30,420 nucleotides of DNA from WYZ-LMO2 sp040514265. Its GTDB lineage: Archaea > Halobacteriota > Archaeoglobi > Archaeoglobales > Archaeoglobaceae. The notes beneath the pieces are model-generated. The model searched no databases, had not been told where the DNA came from, and worked only from the letters and a program-made list of their open reading frames with translations. A program made the translations under genes and the position numbers. Below, piece by piece: positions 20,785 through 29,019 of this stretch. The stretch covers positions 1-30,420 of the forward strand of contig JBEVCD010000019.1 of assembly GCA_040514265.1 (NCBI GenBank), given 5' to 3'. Within the stretch, counting starts at the first letter, position 1; each line of letters starts with the position of its first letter.

Positions 20785-20937
20785 GCCATCAAAAGTTCAA
20801 AAAGAGTTTGAAAGGAATCGAGCGGGCTTCTAAAGAAAATTACTGAGAAATTTTGAACATTTACGACCAGATCTGACCTTTACTTTCCTTTTTCAGCTCA
20901 AAAGTCCAAACTAAAATATTTTTGATGCAAATAATTA

Positions 20938-22350
20938 TCAGTAGGTTCTGGCTAGAGCTGCGAGCCTGCCGGAGCGTCCGCAAACGATGCACTCGCCCTC
21001 CATCGGATAATCGATCCAGTCGGCTTCTTCCTCGAACCAGCCGAGCAGGGACGCTCCGAATCTCTCTACCTCGTCTCCGCAATCTCTGTCATCGCAGAGG
21101 TGGAATAACGCAACGCCTTTAAGCTCTTCGAGCTCCGAAACACTCTCTGCGAACTTAAGCATCCTCCTCGCGTTCTCGACGGCTCTGACTCTGAGCCTCT
21201 CCCTCATCTCGTTCGCCCAGCTCAAGATAAGCTCGTCGCTGATCTCATCGGCGTCGACGGAGAACTTCTTCTTCTCGTCCCTGAAGGATACCACGACTTC
21301 CCCGCTTTCGGCTTCCTTCGGACCTATCTCAAACCTTATCGGCACACCTTTCAGCTCCCACTTGTAGTACTTCGCCCCCGGTCTCTCCTCGCCCTCGTCA
21401 AGGACGTAGCTGAAGCTCCCGAGCTTCTCTGCGAGTTTTCTGCAAGCCCTCGCAACGATCTCTTCCTTTCCCTTGTACGGGATCGGTATTATCACTATCT
21501 GAATCGGAGCGACCTCGAAGGGCAGAACCAACCCCGTGTCGTCGCCGTGTATGGCTATCAGAGCTGCCACACACCTCTCGCTTATCCCGTAGCACGTCTG
21601 ATGGACGTACCTGCGCTCCCCGTTCACGTCCTCGTAGGTTATATCGAAAGTCCTCGCGAAGTTGTCGGCTAGGTGGTGAACAGTTCCTATCTGCAGAGTC
21701 CTTCCGTCGGGCATTATCGTGTCGAAGGCTACCGTGTACGCCGCTCCGGGGAACTTGTCCCACTCCGGGCGGCGCAGGATCATGTACGGGATCGCGAGAA
21801 AATCGTAGAACTCCTTGTAGTAACCTATCGCCTTCCTGACCTGCTCCTCCGCCTCCTCGTAGCTCCTGTGAGCCGTGTGGGCTTCTTTGAAGGACGTGAT
21901 CTCCCTGACCCTTATCAGGGGTCTCGTGTGCTTCGTCTCGTAACGGAACGTGTTAACGATCTGGTAAACCCTCAGCGGCAGGTCGGCGTGGCTCCTTATC
22001 CAGAGGCTGAACATCTCGTACATCGGCGTCTCGCTCGTGGGTCGCAGGGCGAGTTTGATTTCAAGCGGCGTCAGCCCTCCGTGCGTGACCCAGAAGACTT
22101 CGTTTTCGAAGCCCTTTATGTGCTGACTCTCCTTTCCGAGAACGTTCTCCGGAATAAGGGTCGGAAAGTAAACTTCCTCGTGGTCCCTATCCATTATCTC
22201 CCGGAGCTTTTCGTAGACCTTTCTCCTTATCTTGAACCCGAACGGGAACCAGACGTAGAGTCCCTTTACGGGATACCTCACGTCGACTATCTCCGCCTGC
22301 TGGAGCAGCTCGTGGTACCACTCCGAGAAGTTCTGCTTTGGCGGAAGCAT
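20938..22350 (-). CDS. proS: prolyl-tRNA synthetase (archaeal/eukaryotic type)
   Basis: This class II synthetase charges tRNA-Pro. The 470-aa protein has motif 2 (VNTFRYETKHTRPLIRVREITSFKEAHTAH), a motif 3-type stretch (DDTGLVLPFEVAPIQIVIIPIPY), an anticodon-binding domain, and the C-terminal zinc domain of the archaeal/eukaryotic type with C419, C424, C454 and C457. It ends in the conserved ARTY tyrosine terminus. No editing (INS) domain is present, as expected for this type. A TATA box lies 26 nt ahead of ATG 22350, overlapping the last codons of orc1/cdc6. Confidence 0.97.
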   Translation of the reverse strand: MLPPKQNFSEWYHELLQQAEIVDVRYPVKGLYVWFPFGFKIRRKVYEKLREIMDRDHEEVYFPTLIPENVLGKESQHIKGFENEVFWVTHGGLTPLEIKLALRPTSETPMYEMFSLWIRSHADLPLRVYQIVNTFRYETKHTRPLIRVREITSFKEAHTAHRSYEEAEEQVRKAIGYYKEFYDFLAIPYMILRRPEWDKFPGAAYTVAFDTIMPDGRTLQIGTVHHLADNFARTFDITYEDVNGERRYVHQTCYGISERCVAALIAIHGDDTGLVLPFEVAPIQIVIIPIPYKGKEEIVARACRKLAEKLGSFSYVLDEGEERPGAKYYKWELKGVPIRFEIGPKEAESGEVVVSFRDEKKKFSVDADEISDELILSWANEMRERLRVRAVENARRMLKFAESVSELEELKGVALFHLCDDRDCGDEVERFGASLLGWFEEEADWIDYPMEGECIVCGRSGRLAALARTY

Positions 22351-22372
22351 CGCGTTTGCGTGCGGGAGTGTG

Positions 22373-22381
22373 TATTTATCG
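22373..22381 (-). promoter_or_regulatory. proS: TATA box for proS
   Basis: The minus strand CGATAAATA is centred about 26 nt before ATG 22350. The 39-bp gap to the orc1/cdc6 stop holds nothing else. Confidence 0.55.
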
Positions 22382-22389
22382 TTTGCGTA

Positions 22390-23616
22390 CTACTCAAAGG
22401 TTAGGAGCTTCGCCAGCTTCTTCACCTCTCCTTCGTATCCCCTCAGACTCCGAAGTCTGTAGTCTTCGGCTAGGACGGATTTCACGGAATCTACGTCGGC
22501 TTCGAGAGTTATCTCCCTCGTCCTGCCGTACCTGCCTTTGGATATTACGACGGAGTTTACAACGCCGAGCATGTCGAGCTCAGAAATTAGGTCGCTTATT
22601 CTGCGCTGCGTTAGCGGCGAGATGCCGATGCGGTTGCACAGCTTCTTGTATATCGTGTAAACTTCGCCGGTCGTGAACTTGTCCTTCGTTTCCGAGAGTA
22701 CGGTCATTCCGTAGAGCAGTATCTTCGTGTGGATGGGAAGCGTCCTGACTGTCTCGGCAAGGTGGTCGACCTCGATGCTCCTGAGCGCCTCCCTCACGTG
22801 CCTCACCCTGACCTTCGTGTCCCCCTCCCTCTCTGCAATCTCCGCGCTGACCCTGAGTAGGTCGAGGGCTTTCCTGGCATCCCCGTGTTCCTGCGCAGCC
22901 AAGGCGGCGCACAGCTCTATAACTCCTTCCTCCACGACGCCCTCGTTGAAAGCCAGGCTCGCGCGCTGCCTCAGTATGTCTTCGAGCTGTTCTGCGTTGT
23001 AGGGTGGAAAAACGAGTTCCTCCTCGCTCAAAGCGCTGAGCACTCTGGCGTCGAGCAGCGACTTGAACTTCAAGTTGTTGGTGATGCCGATAAGACTTAC
23101 CTTCGCACTGCTGAGGTCGGAGTTTATCCTCGTTAAGCTGTATAGTGCTTCCTCAGCCTTCTTCGCGAGCTTGTCAACCTCGTCGAGGACCAGAATCACC
23201 TTACCGCTCAAGCGTTCGAGGGTCTTAACGATCTCCTCGTAAACCTGATCCGTCGGCCATCCGGTCATCGGAACGCTCCTCCCTAACCCCTTGGCTACGC
23301 TCGCGAGGACGCGGTAAGATGTGTCGACGATCTCGCAGTTCACGTAGTGAATTCTGACCCTGGCACCTACCTTCTCACTCGCCTCCATCAGCTGCCTCGC
23401 GACGAAGCGTACCGTGGCGGTTTTCCCGGTTCCTGTCTTTCCGTAGATGAAGATGTTCGAGGGTGTCCCACCCTTCAGGACAGGCGAGAGCAAAGTTGCG
23501 AGCTTTTCGATCTGCTCTTCTCTGTGCGGCAGGCTGTCGGGAGTGTAGCTGTGCCTTAAAACGTCTCTATTTTTAAATATCGGTGAAGATGAGAGGAAGC
23601 GGTCGAAAATGTTCAT
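22390..23616 (-). CDS. cdc6: Orc1/Cdc6 replication initiator
   Basis: Archaeal Orc1/Cdc6 binds replication origins and loads MCM. The 408-aa protein has Walker A GKTGTGKT (59-66), Walker B LVLDEVDK (D145, E146), sensor 1 IGITNN (about 175-180), sensor 2 region HGDARKALDLLR, and a C-terminal winged helix (about 310-390, with PLTQRRISDLISELDMLGVV). The N-terminal FKNRDVLRHSYTPDSLPHREEQI stretch is highly typical of the family. ATG 23616 lies 25 nt after a GGTTTTAACC TATA element. Origins are often next to such genes, but I see no clear origin-recognition box in the short flanks. Confidence 0.97.
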   Translation of the reverse strand: MNIFDRFLSSSPIFKNRDVLRHSYTPDSLPHREEQIEKLATLLSPVLKGGTPSNIFIYGKTGTGKTATVRFVARQLMEASEKVGARVRIHYVNCEIVDTSYRVLASVAKGLGRSVPMTGWPTDQVYEEIVKTLERLSGKVILVLDEVDKLAKKAEEALYSLTRINSDLSSAKVSLIGITNNLKFKSLLDARVLSALSEEELVFPPYNAEQLEDILRQRASLAFNEGVVEEGVIELCAALAAQEHGDARKALDLLRVSAEIAEREGDTKVRVRHVREALRSIEVDHLAETVRTLPIHTKILLYGMTVLSETKDKFTTGEVYTIYKKLCNRIGISPLTQRRISDLISELDMLGVVNSVVISKGRYGRTREITLEADVDSVKSVLAEDYRLRSLRGYEGEVKKLAKLLTFE

Positions 23617-23636
23617 ACTCCGCAGCCTCGGTGAGG

Positions 23637-23648
23637 GGTTAAAACCTT
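23637..23648 (-). promoter_or_regulatory. cdc6: TATA box for orc1/cdc6
   Basis: On the minus strand AAGGTTTTAACC is centred about 25 nt before ATG 23616. Its core has inverted arms GGTT/AACC. The 55-bp gap behind it also contains a T7 run (plus strand 23662-23669). Confidence 0.55.
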
Positions 23649-23671
23649 TACCATTCCCAATATTTTTTTAT

Positions 23672-25285
23672 TTACAATCTATCATATGCTTCCGAGTATT
23701 CGAAGATCAAGTCTGCTACACTTCCGACGAGTTCCTTCACCTCCGAGAAACTCCTGAAGGGTCTTCTGACCACGATCAGCTTCGCCTTCTCACCTAAGAG
23801 CATGTTTAGCTCTTCGTAACTCGCCTTGTTTGGGTTTAAGGGGACTCTAACAGCCGTAACGCTCCTGTAGCCGTAGTCAACTACCCTCGCATCGACGAAC
23901 TCGTTCCTCCTGAACTTCCCGATCAAACCAACGAGGAGCGGATACGTCGCCAGCTGCCTCGCGTAGCTCACTTTACCCTCCACCTCGACGCGGAGATCCG
24001 TCAGCTTTCTGAACTTCGGAACCACCCTCTTCAGCATTTCGTTTTCGAGTTCTCGAATTCTGCTCTTGAAGCTCCTGAAGAACCTCTTGTGTCTCCTCAG
24101 AATTCCGTAGCCCACCTTCTCCATCGGCGTTCCCGGAAGTATCTTCACCTGCCTGACGTTTATCCTCCTCACGAGCAGGTTTTGTTCGAGCAGCTCTCTG
24201 ACGAAGTTCAGGTTCTCCTCGAACGTTCTCTTCGTTTCGCCCTTCAGCCCGATAACGAAGTTCAGACCAGGGAGAAAGTACGGGAGCCCGTTGTAGCCCG
24301 GCGATGCGCCGTACTCGTTCAGTATCCTCACAGCCTCCAGCACCTCCTCCGGAGTCGCGCAGAGCCTGTTCTCCCTTACGACCCTCTCGTCGGCGCTTTC
24401 GAGCCCCATCGCGGCGACGTTGCCGGGAGTCTGGTAGATGACTATCGTCTTGACGATCTCCCTAGCTTCCTCTTTCCAGGTAGCTACCGTCTTGGGGTTT
24501 ACGTTGTCGAGGTGTAGCGTTCGGATTTTCGGGCAAGCACGCCATATTGCTTCGTGGAAAGCCTTCATCGCTTCCGGATTCGGCTTCGGAACGTCGTAGC
24601 TGAAGTCCGCGAGGTAAGCGAAGAAGTCCGTCTGCCTTCCGAGGCGGAAGTGTCTCACGCCTTCGCGGTAAAGAGCTTCCATCTCAGCCACTACCGCCCT
24701 CGCATCCCTCATCCAAAAACTCTGGAACCTCTCGATGCAGAACGAGCATCGAGCCCAATAGCAGCCGCGATAAGTTTCCATCTCGCACACGACGTGCGGG
24801 TAGTCTGGGTGCTGCCTGACTACCTCCGCTCCGAGGATCGAGAACCTGTCGAGGTCGAAGGGTCTGCTACCGAACGTTCTGGTGAGGATCTCGTGGAGCT
24901 TCTTCTCGAACGGAAACGGAACGACTTCGATGTTGCAGTCCGCGAGCTGATCGACCTCCTTCGGCGATAGCTCGATCGCAAGCGGACCGACGAGAAAGTT
25001 GCGGTTAGCGAAGTTCAGCGAGAACACTTCCCTCTTCTCCAGAGGTCTCCCGCCGAGATATTTCCCGGGGACGGCTACTCCGCCTATTATTATCTGCAGA
25101 TCGTAACTCTTCAGCTCCGATTTCAGTTTGGGGTTCTCTCTGAGCTGGTCGATCGTGAAATACCTCGCCGTCACTCCGAAGTCCTTCAGCATCCCGTAGA
25201 TGTAGCGCGGATAGGGGGCGATGTATGGGGGAACACCTAAACACGAGGGCTCGTCTACGTACCCGTCGACTATCGCAACCTTCAT
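23672..25285 (-). CDS. radical SAM protein with N-terminal B12-binding-like region and C-terminal helix-hairpin-helix
   Basis: The 537-aa protein begins with a Rossmann-like segment (VAIVDGYVDEPSCLGVPPYIAPYPRYIYGML, LQIIIGGVAVPG) like cobalamin-binding radical SAM proteins, although a DxHxxG cobalamin motif is not evident. The cluster motif is C175-x4-C180-x2-C183 (RGCYWARCSFCIE), one residue longer than the usual CX3CX2C. GYNGLPYFLPGLNFVIGLKGET and RRINVRQVKILPGTPM belong to the TIM-barrel. The C-terminus has a ComEA-like helix-hairpin-helix (LNPNKASYEELNMLLGE ... RPFRSFSEVKEL). The reaction is unknown. ATG 25285 overlaps the nucleotidyltransferase stop by four bases; the frame extends upstream but homology does not. 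Confidence 0.82.
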   Translation of the reverse strand: MKVAIVDGYVDEPSCLGVPPYIAPYPRYIYGMLKDFGVTARYFTIDQLRENPKLKSELKSYDLQIIIGGVAVPGKYLGGRPLEKREVFSLNFANRNFLVGPLAIELSPKEVDQLADCNIEVVPFPFEKKLHEILTRTFGSRPFDLDRFSILGAEVVRQHPDYPHVVCEMETYRGCYWARCSFCIERFQSFWMRDARAVVAEMEALYREGVRHFRLGRQTDFFAYLADFSYDVPKPNPEAMKAFHEAIWRACPKIRTLHLDNVNPKTVATWKEEAREIVKTIVIYQTPGNVAAMGLESADERVVRENRLCATPEEVLEAVRILNEYGASPGYNGLPYFLPGLNFVIGLKGETKRTFEENLNFVRELLEQNLLVRRINVRQVKILPGTPMEKVGYGILRRHKRFFRSFKSRIRELENEMLKRVVPKFRKLTDLRVEVEGKVSYARQLATYPLLVGLIGKFRRNEFVDARVVDYGYRSVTAVRVPLNPNKASYEELNMLLGEKAKLIVVRRPFRSFSEVKELVGSVADLIFEYSEAYDRL

Positions 25286-26274
25286 CCTCTCTGGATCTTC
25301 GCGTGACCGCCTATTACCGAGCCGCTGAGCTCTATGTTCCTGATCTCGCACCTGTCGTCAACGATGCTCCTCCAGAGTCTGACCCTTCTGAGCACGTTTT
25401 TCTCGAATAAAACACATTCGCTGACGTCGCTCGACTCTATTTCGCACCCCTCGCCGATGTAGGCGTAGGGTCCAACTATAGAGCGCCCCGTTATCTTCAC
25501 CCCACTCTCTATGACAACAGGCTCTATCACCTTAGAAGCTCTGCTTATCTCCACATCGTCTGCCACGTAGGAATCCATGTAGGTCTTCAGAGCTTCTATG
25601 TACGAGTCCGGCGTCCCCACGTCGAACCAGTTCCCGTTGACGGTAACAGCTCTGACCGTTCTCCTCCTGCATAAGTAGGAGAGGAAGTCTCCGAGGTTGT
25701 CGCTCCTCTCGTTCTCCCTGACGTACCTCTGCAGAATCGTTATGACGTCCCTCGGGAGAACGTAGAGGGCTACGCCTATCAGAGAGGACTTGGGATTTGC
25801 GGGCTTCTCTTCGAAGCTCCTCAGAATTCCCTCCTCGACCTCCGCAACCCCGTAACGCTTCGCAAGTTCCGTATCGCCAACGTCGTAAAGAGCGACGACG
25901 ACATCGCCGGTAGATTCGAAAACATCTAAGAGCTGCGAAACTTCGAAGTCGAACACGTTGTCACCCGCTATGACGAGGACGTCGTCGTCGAGGTCTTTTA
26001 CGACGTAGGCAAGCGCCCTAACGGCTCCGAGCTTCTCCTCCTCGCGCGTGGTATCTTCGACTACGACCTCGACGTCCTTCCCCTCAGCCCAGCGAAGGAA
26101 GTCGGCTTCGAACCTCCTGTTCGTCGAAATTATCACGTCTCCGAATTTCGAAACCTTTTCGTAAACGAAATCTATTATCCTCTTCCTCCCGAGCGGAAGC
26201 AGCGGCTTCGCCCTGTTCTTCGTTACGGGCCAGAGCCTCGTGGCGTAGCCGCCGGCTAATATTACGACTTTCAT
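25282..26274 (-). CDS. sugar-phosphate nucleotidyltransferase with left-handed beta-helix tail
   Basis: The N-terminal nucleotidyltransferase carries the signature LAGGYATRLWPVTKNRAKPLLPLG (about residues 6-29), GDNVFDF with the metal-binding aspartate, EEKPANPKSSLIGVALYV and WFDVGTPDSYIEA. From about residue 240 hexapeptide-type repeats (VIESGVKITGRSIVGPYAYIGEGCEIESSDV) form a left-handed beta-helix end. It resembles glucose-1-phosphate thymidylyl- and mannose-1-phosphate guanylyltransferases and should make an NDP-sugar, possibly for glycosylation or compatible solutes. Exact sugar and nucleotide cannot be decided. ATG 26274 is divergent from the DraG-like gene and the radical SAM gene follows in overlap. 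Confidence 0.85.
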   Translation of the reverse strand: MKVVILAGGYATRLWPVTKNRAKPLLPLGRKRIIDFVYEKVSKFGDVIISTNRRFEADFLRWAEGKDVEVVVEDTTREEEKLGAVRALAYVVKDLDDDVLVIAGDNVFDFEVSQLLDVFESTGDVVVALYDVGDTELAKRYGVAEVEEGILRSFEEKPANPKSSLIGVALYVLPRDVITILQRYVRENERSDNLGDFLSYLCRRRTVRAVTVNGNWFDVGTPDSYIEALKTYMDSYVADDVEISRASKVIEPVVIESGVKITGRSIVGPYAYIGEGCEIESSDVSECVLFEKNVLRRVRLWRSIVDDRCEIRNIELSGSVIGGHAKIQRG

Positions 26275-26281
26275 TGCACAG

Positions 26282-26307
26282 CATTTATCGCAGGGGTTAA
26301 AAAGTCC
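26282..26307. promoter_or_regulatory. overlapping divergent TATA elements
   Basis: In the 41-bp gap, GCATTTATC (26282-26290) is about 29 nt before the plus-strand ATG 26316, and the minus-strand ACTTTTTAACC (26296-26306) is about 27 nt before ATG 26274. The two promoters cross over each other, so simultaneous initiation should be hindered. Confidence 0.5.
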
Positions 26308-26315
26308 TCGCCCGT

Positions 26316-27224
26316 ATGTCAGCGATGCTCAAGAAGTTCGAAAACTGTCTCCTCGGCTTAGCTGCCGGAGATGCAGCCGGAATGCCGGCTGAAGGTATGA
26401 CGAGAGAGCAGGTCAAGAAGATATACGGCTGGATAGACGACCTGCTACCGTCTCCTCTCGGAGACCTTAAGGCCGGTGAGTGGACTGACGACACCGAGCA
26501 AGCCCTGGTACTGGCGGAATCGATAATCGAGACCGTATACTTTGATCCCGAAAACTTCGCCGAGAAGTTGAAGAACTGGTTTCTGCGGACATCGTGCAGA
26601 CGGATAGGTCCGACGAGCTACAGGGCAATCTTGAACCTCCTGAACGGAGTCCACTGGAGCCGCTCCGGCGTTGACAGCGACACCTGCGGAGCTGCGATGA
26701 GGGTTGCACCGATTGGGCTCGCTTACAGCTTCAGCTTGGACCTCGTAGAGAGATACGCGGAACTTTCGGCGATAGTTACGCACAGAAACAGCGCTGCGAT
26801 AGCCGGAGCGGTAGCCGTAGCCTTAGCCGTGGCTTGCAACGTTAGAGGCGAGGACTTCGGCGAGGTCGTCGAGAGGGTTTCACGCTACGACGAGCTCATG
26901 GCTGAAAAGATAGACGAAGCCCTCCGGCTCGAATGCGACCTCGACGAGGCTGTGGAGAAGCTTGGAAACACGATCTCCTCACTCGACGTCGTTCCCATGG
27001 CTTTCTACTGCTTTTCAGCCAGCGAGGACTTAAGGAAAACGATACTGCTCGCAGCCAACGCCGGAGGAGATGCGGACTCGATAGCTGCAATAGCGGGAGC
27101 CCTAAAGGGTTCCGCAAGCTTTGAAGTCCCGGAAGAATGGCTAAAAAAGCTGAAGGACGTTGAGAGGATAAGAGAGACAGCAGCGAGACTTTACGAACTC
27201 TACAAGCGAATCACTGACCTGTAA
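26316..27224 (+). CDS. ADP-ribosylglycohydrolase (DraG/ARH family)
   Basis: The family removes ADP-ribose from proteins, nucleic acids or small molecules using two metal ions. The 302-aa protein has the expected order of motifs: LLGLAAGDAAGMPAEG at the N-terminus, GEWTDDTE with T57, D58, D59; SDTCGAAMRVAPIGLAY; THRNSAAIAGAVAVA; and GGDADS with D252 and D254. In the last, Ala and Ser replace the more usual Thr residues, but the metal-binding acids remain, so activity is likely. The target in archaea is unknown. Its 3' end overlaps trxB on the other strand by 14 bp. Confidence 0.9.
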   Translation: MSAMLKKFENCLLGLAAGDAAGMPAEGMTREQVKKIYGWIDDLLPSPLGDLKAGEWTDDTEQALVLAESIIETVYFDPENFAEKLKNWFLRTSCRRIGPTSYRAILNLLNGVHWSRSGVDSDTCGAAMRVAPIGLAYSFSLDLVERYAELSAIVTHRNSAAIAGAVAVALAVACNVRGEDFGEVVERVSRYDELMAEKIDEALRLECDLDEAVEKLGNTISSLDVVPMAFYCFSASEDLRKTILLAANAGGDADSIAAIAGALKGSASFEVPEEWLKKLKDVERIRETAARLYELYKRITDL

Positions 27225-28116
27225 GATACCTGTAGGCTGAGTAAGCTGCAACGGCTCCGTCGCCGCAAGCCGTAACCACCTGCTTCAGCGGGTTGTCGCA
27301 GCAGTCGCCGGCTGCAAAGACGCCGGGGACGTTCGTTCTCTGCTCTTTGTCGACCTTTATGTAGCCCATCGAGTCTCTCTCGACGCCGAGTTCGGCTACA
27401 ACATCCGTTGCCGGTCGCATACCTATGGCTATGAAGACAGCATCCGCCTCAATCTCCACCTCCCTGCCCTCATCTCTGAGGTGAACGATCACCTTCTCAA
27501 CCTTGTCGGAGCCGACTATCCTCCTTATAGTGGCTTTCGTCACGACCTCTATCTCCCTCTCTCTCAGCTTTTCGATCAGGGCTTTCTCCACCCTCAGCTC
27601 GGGTGTCCGCGAGATTATCTTTACCCTGCAACCTATGTCGTGGAGGTAGATGGCATCCTCAACGGCTTCCTTCCCGCTGCCGTAAACTACGACGTTCTTC
27701 CCCCTGAAGAAGTTTCCGTCGCAGGTTGCGCAGTAGCTCACGCCTCTGCCGACGAAGGTTCTCTCGCCGTCTATGCCAGCTTCTCTGTGCTTCCCTCCGG
27801 TCGCCACTATCACAGTCCTCGCCTCATACTCGCCGCCCTCGGTTACGAGCAGGAAGTTCTCACCTACCTTCAGAACTTTCTCGACCTTTTCGAGTTTCCA
27901 CTCTGCCCCCGCTTTCAGAGCTTGCTCCTTCATCCTCTCAAGCAGCTCCATGCCGCTCCCTTCGAAGCCAGGATAGTTCTCGATCTTCGCAGCCATCGAG
28001 AGCTGCGACACCGGATCGAGAGTTTCGAAGAAGACAGTCTTAAGCCCGTATCTCGCCGCGTAGAGTGCAGCCGTGAGTCCGGCGGGACCGCCACCTATTA
28101 TTGCGACGTCGTACAT
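27211..28116 (-). CDS. trxB: thioredoxin reductase (FAD, CxxC type)
   Basis: TrxB transfers electrons from NAD(P)H to thioredoxin or glutaredoxin-like partners. The 301-aa protein has the FAD loop GGGPAGLTAALYAAR, redox pair C129-A-T-C132-D (SYCATCDG), the second dinucleotide site VVYGSGKEAVEDA, and the closing VFAAGDC plus QVVTACGDGAVAA helix. The second site is GSGKEA rather than GxGxxA with HRR, so preference for NADPH is not assured. A TATATA box 25 nt upstream of ATG 28116 overlaps the end of aroE. Confidence 0.95.
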   Translation of the reverse strand: MYDVAIIGGGPAGLTAALYAARYGLKTVFFETLDPVSQLSMAAKIENYPGFEGSGMELLERMKEQALKAGAEWKLEKVEKVLKVGENFLLVTEGGEYEARTVIVATGGKHREAGIDGERTFVGRGVSYCATCDGNFFRGKNVVVYGSGKEAVEDAIYLHDIGCRVKIISRTPELRVEKALIEKLREREIEVVTKATIRRIVGSDKVEKVIVHLRDEGREVEIEADAVFIAIGMRPATDVVAELGVERDSMGYIKVDKEQRTNVPGVFAAGDCCDNPLKQVVTACGDGAVAAYSAYRYLTGQ

Positions 28117-28135
28117 ACTGTCAGTTTGTCACCAA

Positions 28136-28147
28136 AGTTATATACCC
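28136..28147 (-). promoter_or_regulatory. trxB: TATA box for trxB
   Basis: The minus strand GGGTATATAACT is centred 25 nt before ATG 28116 and touches the aroE stop codon, giving trxB its own leaderless promoter. Confidence 0.7.
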
Positions 28148-28959
28148 TACGGAGTTTTTAGCAGAGCTTCAAGAGCAGCTCTCCTCATCACATCGACCGG
28201 CGCTCTTTTGCCGGTCCATATTTCGAGGGCTTTAGCTCCCTGATACACGAGCATCTCCACCCCGCTCACCGTTTCGCAGCCCCTCTCCCTCGCAATTCTG
28301 ATTAGGGGCGTTTCCGGTGGGTTGTAGACGGTGTCGAAGACCACCACGTCCCTAACGATCTCCTCGGGCACCGGAAGAGCTTCGGCGAAGCCCCTCATGC
28401 CGAGCGGAGTCGCGTTCACGATCAGGTCTACCTTACCTCCGAGTTCCGAAAGTCTTTCGTACGGGTAGAACAAACATTCCCCGTATTTTCTCAGCAGCTC
28501 CGCAGCCTCCAAGCCTCTGCTGGCTGTCCTGTTCGTTATCACGACCTTCGCGCCCATCTTAAGCAAAGCGAGAGCTGCAGCCTTTCCAGCTCCCCCGGCT
28601 CCGACTACGAGCGCGACTGCATTTTCCAGTTCAAAACCTTCGAGCGCCTTCTTCACGCCATAGACGTCGGTGTTGTAGCCGACCATGCTTCTCAGATCGA
28701 TCGTGTTCACGACACCTATCTTTGCAGCGTCCCCCTTCAGCGAGACGAGCTTCGCGACCTCCTCCTTGTACGGGATCGTAACGTTTAAACCCACGAAATC
28801 CAGAGCCTTCGCCCCCCTTACAGCATCTTCCAAGCTTCCTGGAGGAACTTCGAAGGCTAAGTAAATTCCTTCTATCCCCATTTCCTTCAGCGCAGCCTTG
28901 TGCATGGCTGGAGAGATCGAGTGCTTCACCGGGTAGCCGATGAGCCCGAGGTACATCAT
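28147..28959 (-). CDS. aroE: shikimate dehydrogenase
   Basis: AroE reduces 3-dehydroshikimate to shikimate with NADPH in aromatic biosynthesis, and so also feeds chorismate to the MqnA step encoded earlier in the window. The 270-aa protein has the substrate site GYPVKHSISPAMHKAAL, catalytic K65 (NVTIPYKEE) and D98 (GYNTDVYG), the NADP loop VVGAGGAGKAAA, ITNRTASR (phosphate-binding N-R-T) and the C-terminal EMLVYQGAKALEIWTG. ATG 28959 or the adjacent ATG 28956 may be the start. Confidence 0.96.
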   Translation of the reverse strand: MMYLGLIGYPVKHSISPAMHKAALKEMGIEGIYLAFEVPPGSLEDAVRGAKALDFVGLNVTIPYKEEVAKLVSLKGDAAKIGVVNTIDLRSMVGYNTDVYGVKKALEGFELENAVALVVGAGGAGKAAALALLKMGAKVVITNRTASRGLEAAELLRKYGECLFYPYERLSELGGKVDLIVNATPLGMRGFAEALPVPEEIVRDVVVFDTVYNPPETPLIRIARERGCETVSGVEMLVYQGAKALEIWTGKRAPVDVMRRAALEALLKTP

Positions 28960-28984
28960 GCCCGAACTAAGCGGCTCTTGAGAA

Positions 28985-28997
28985 AAGTTTATCTTTC
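28985..28997. promoter_or_regulatory. possible shared divergent TATA region (aroE / small protein)
   Basis: AAAGTTTATCTTT lies about 30 nt from both ATG 29020 (plus) and ATG 28959 (minus). The fit is looser than at other promoters in the window. Confidence 0.3.
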
Positions 28998-29019
28998 AGT
29001 GTGCATTAGGGAAGCCAAG

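Larger units (their letters stand above)
20616..20937. other. 322-bp AT-rich intergenic region: speD leader and promoter
   Basis: This is the longest gap in the window. Read on the minus strand it holds, in order: the A/T-rich end of the proS transcript; scattered TTCAAAC/GTTTGA-type repeats; an inverted repeat, GATGGCT (20790-20784) with AGCCATC (20733-20727); a dyad at the promoter; a BRE/TATA; a GCCCG-AAA-CGGGC hairpin; and two successive strong Shine-Dalgarno sequences. The plus strand shows nothing I can support as a gene. Confidence 0.6.

Noticed and set aside
23617..23671. Replication origin next to orc1/cdc6
   Set aside because: The gap is only 55 bp. It has an AT-rich run but no recognisable origin-recognition-box repeats with a flanking G-string pair. 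The origin could lie elsewhere.
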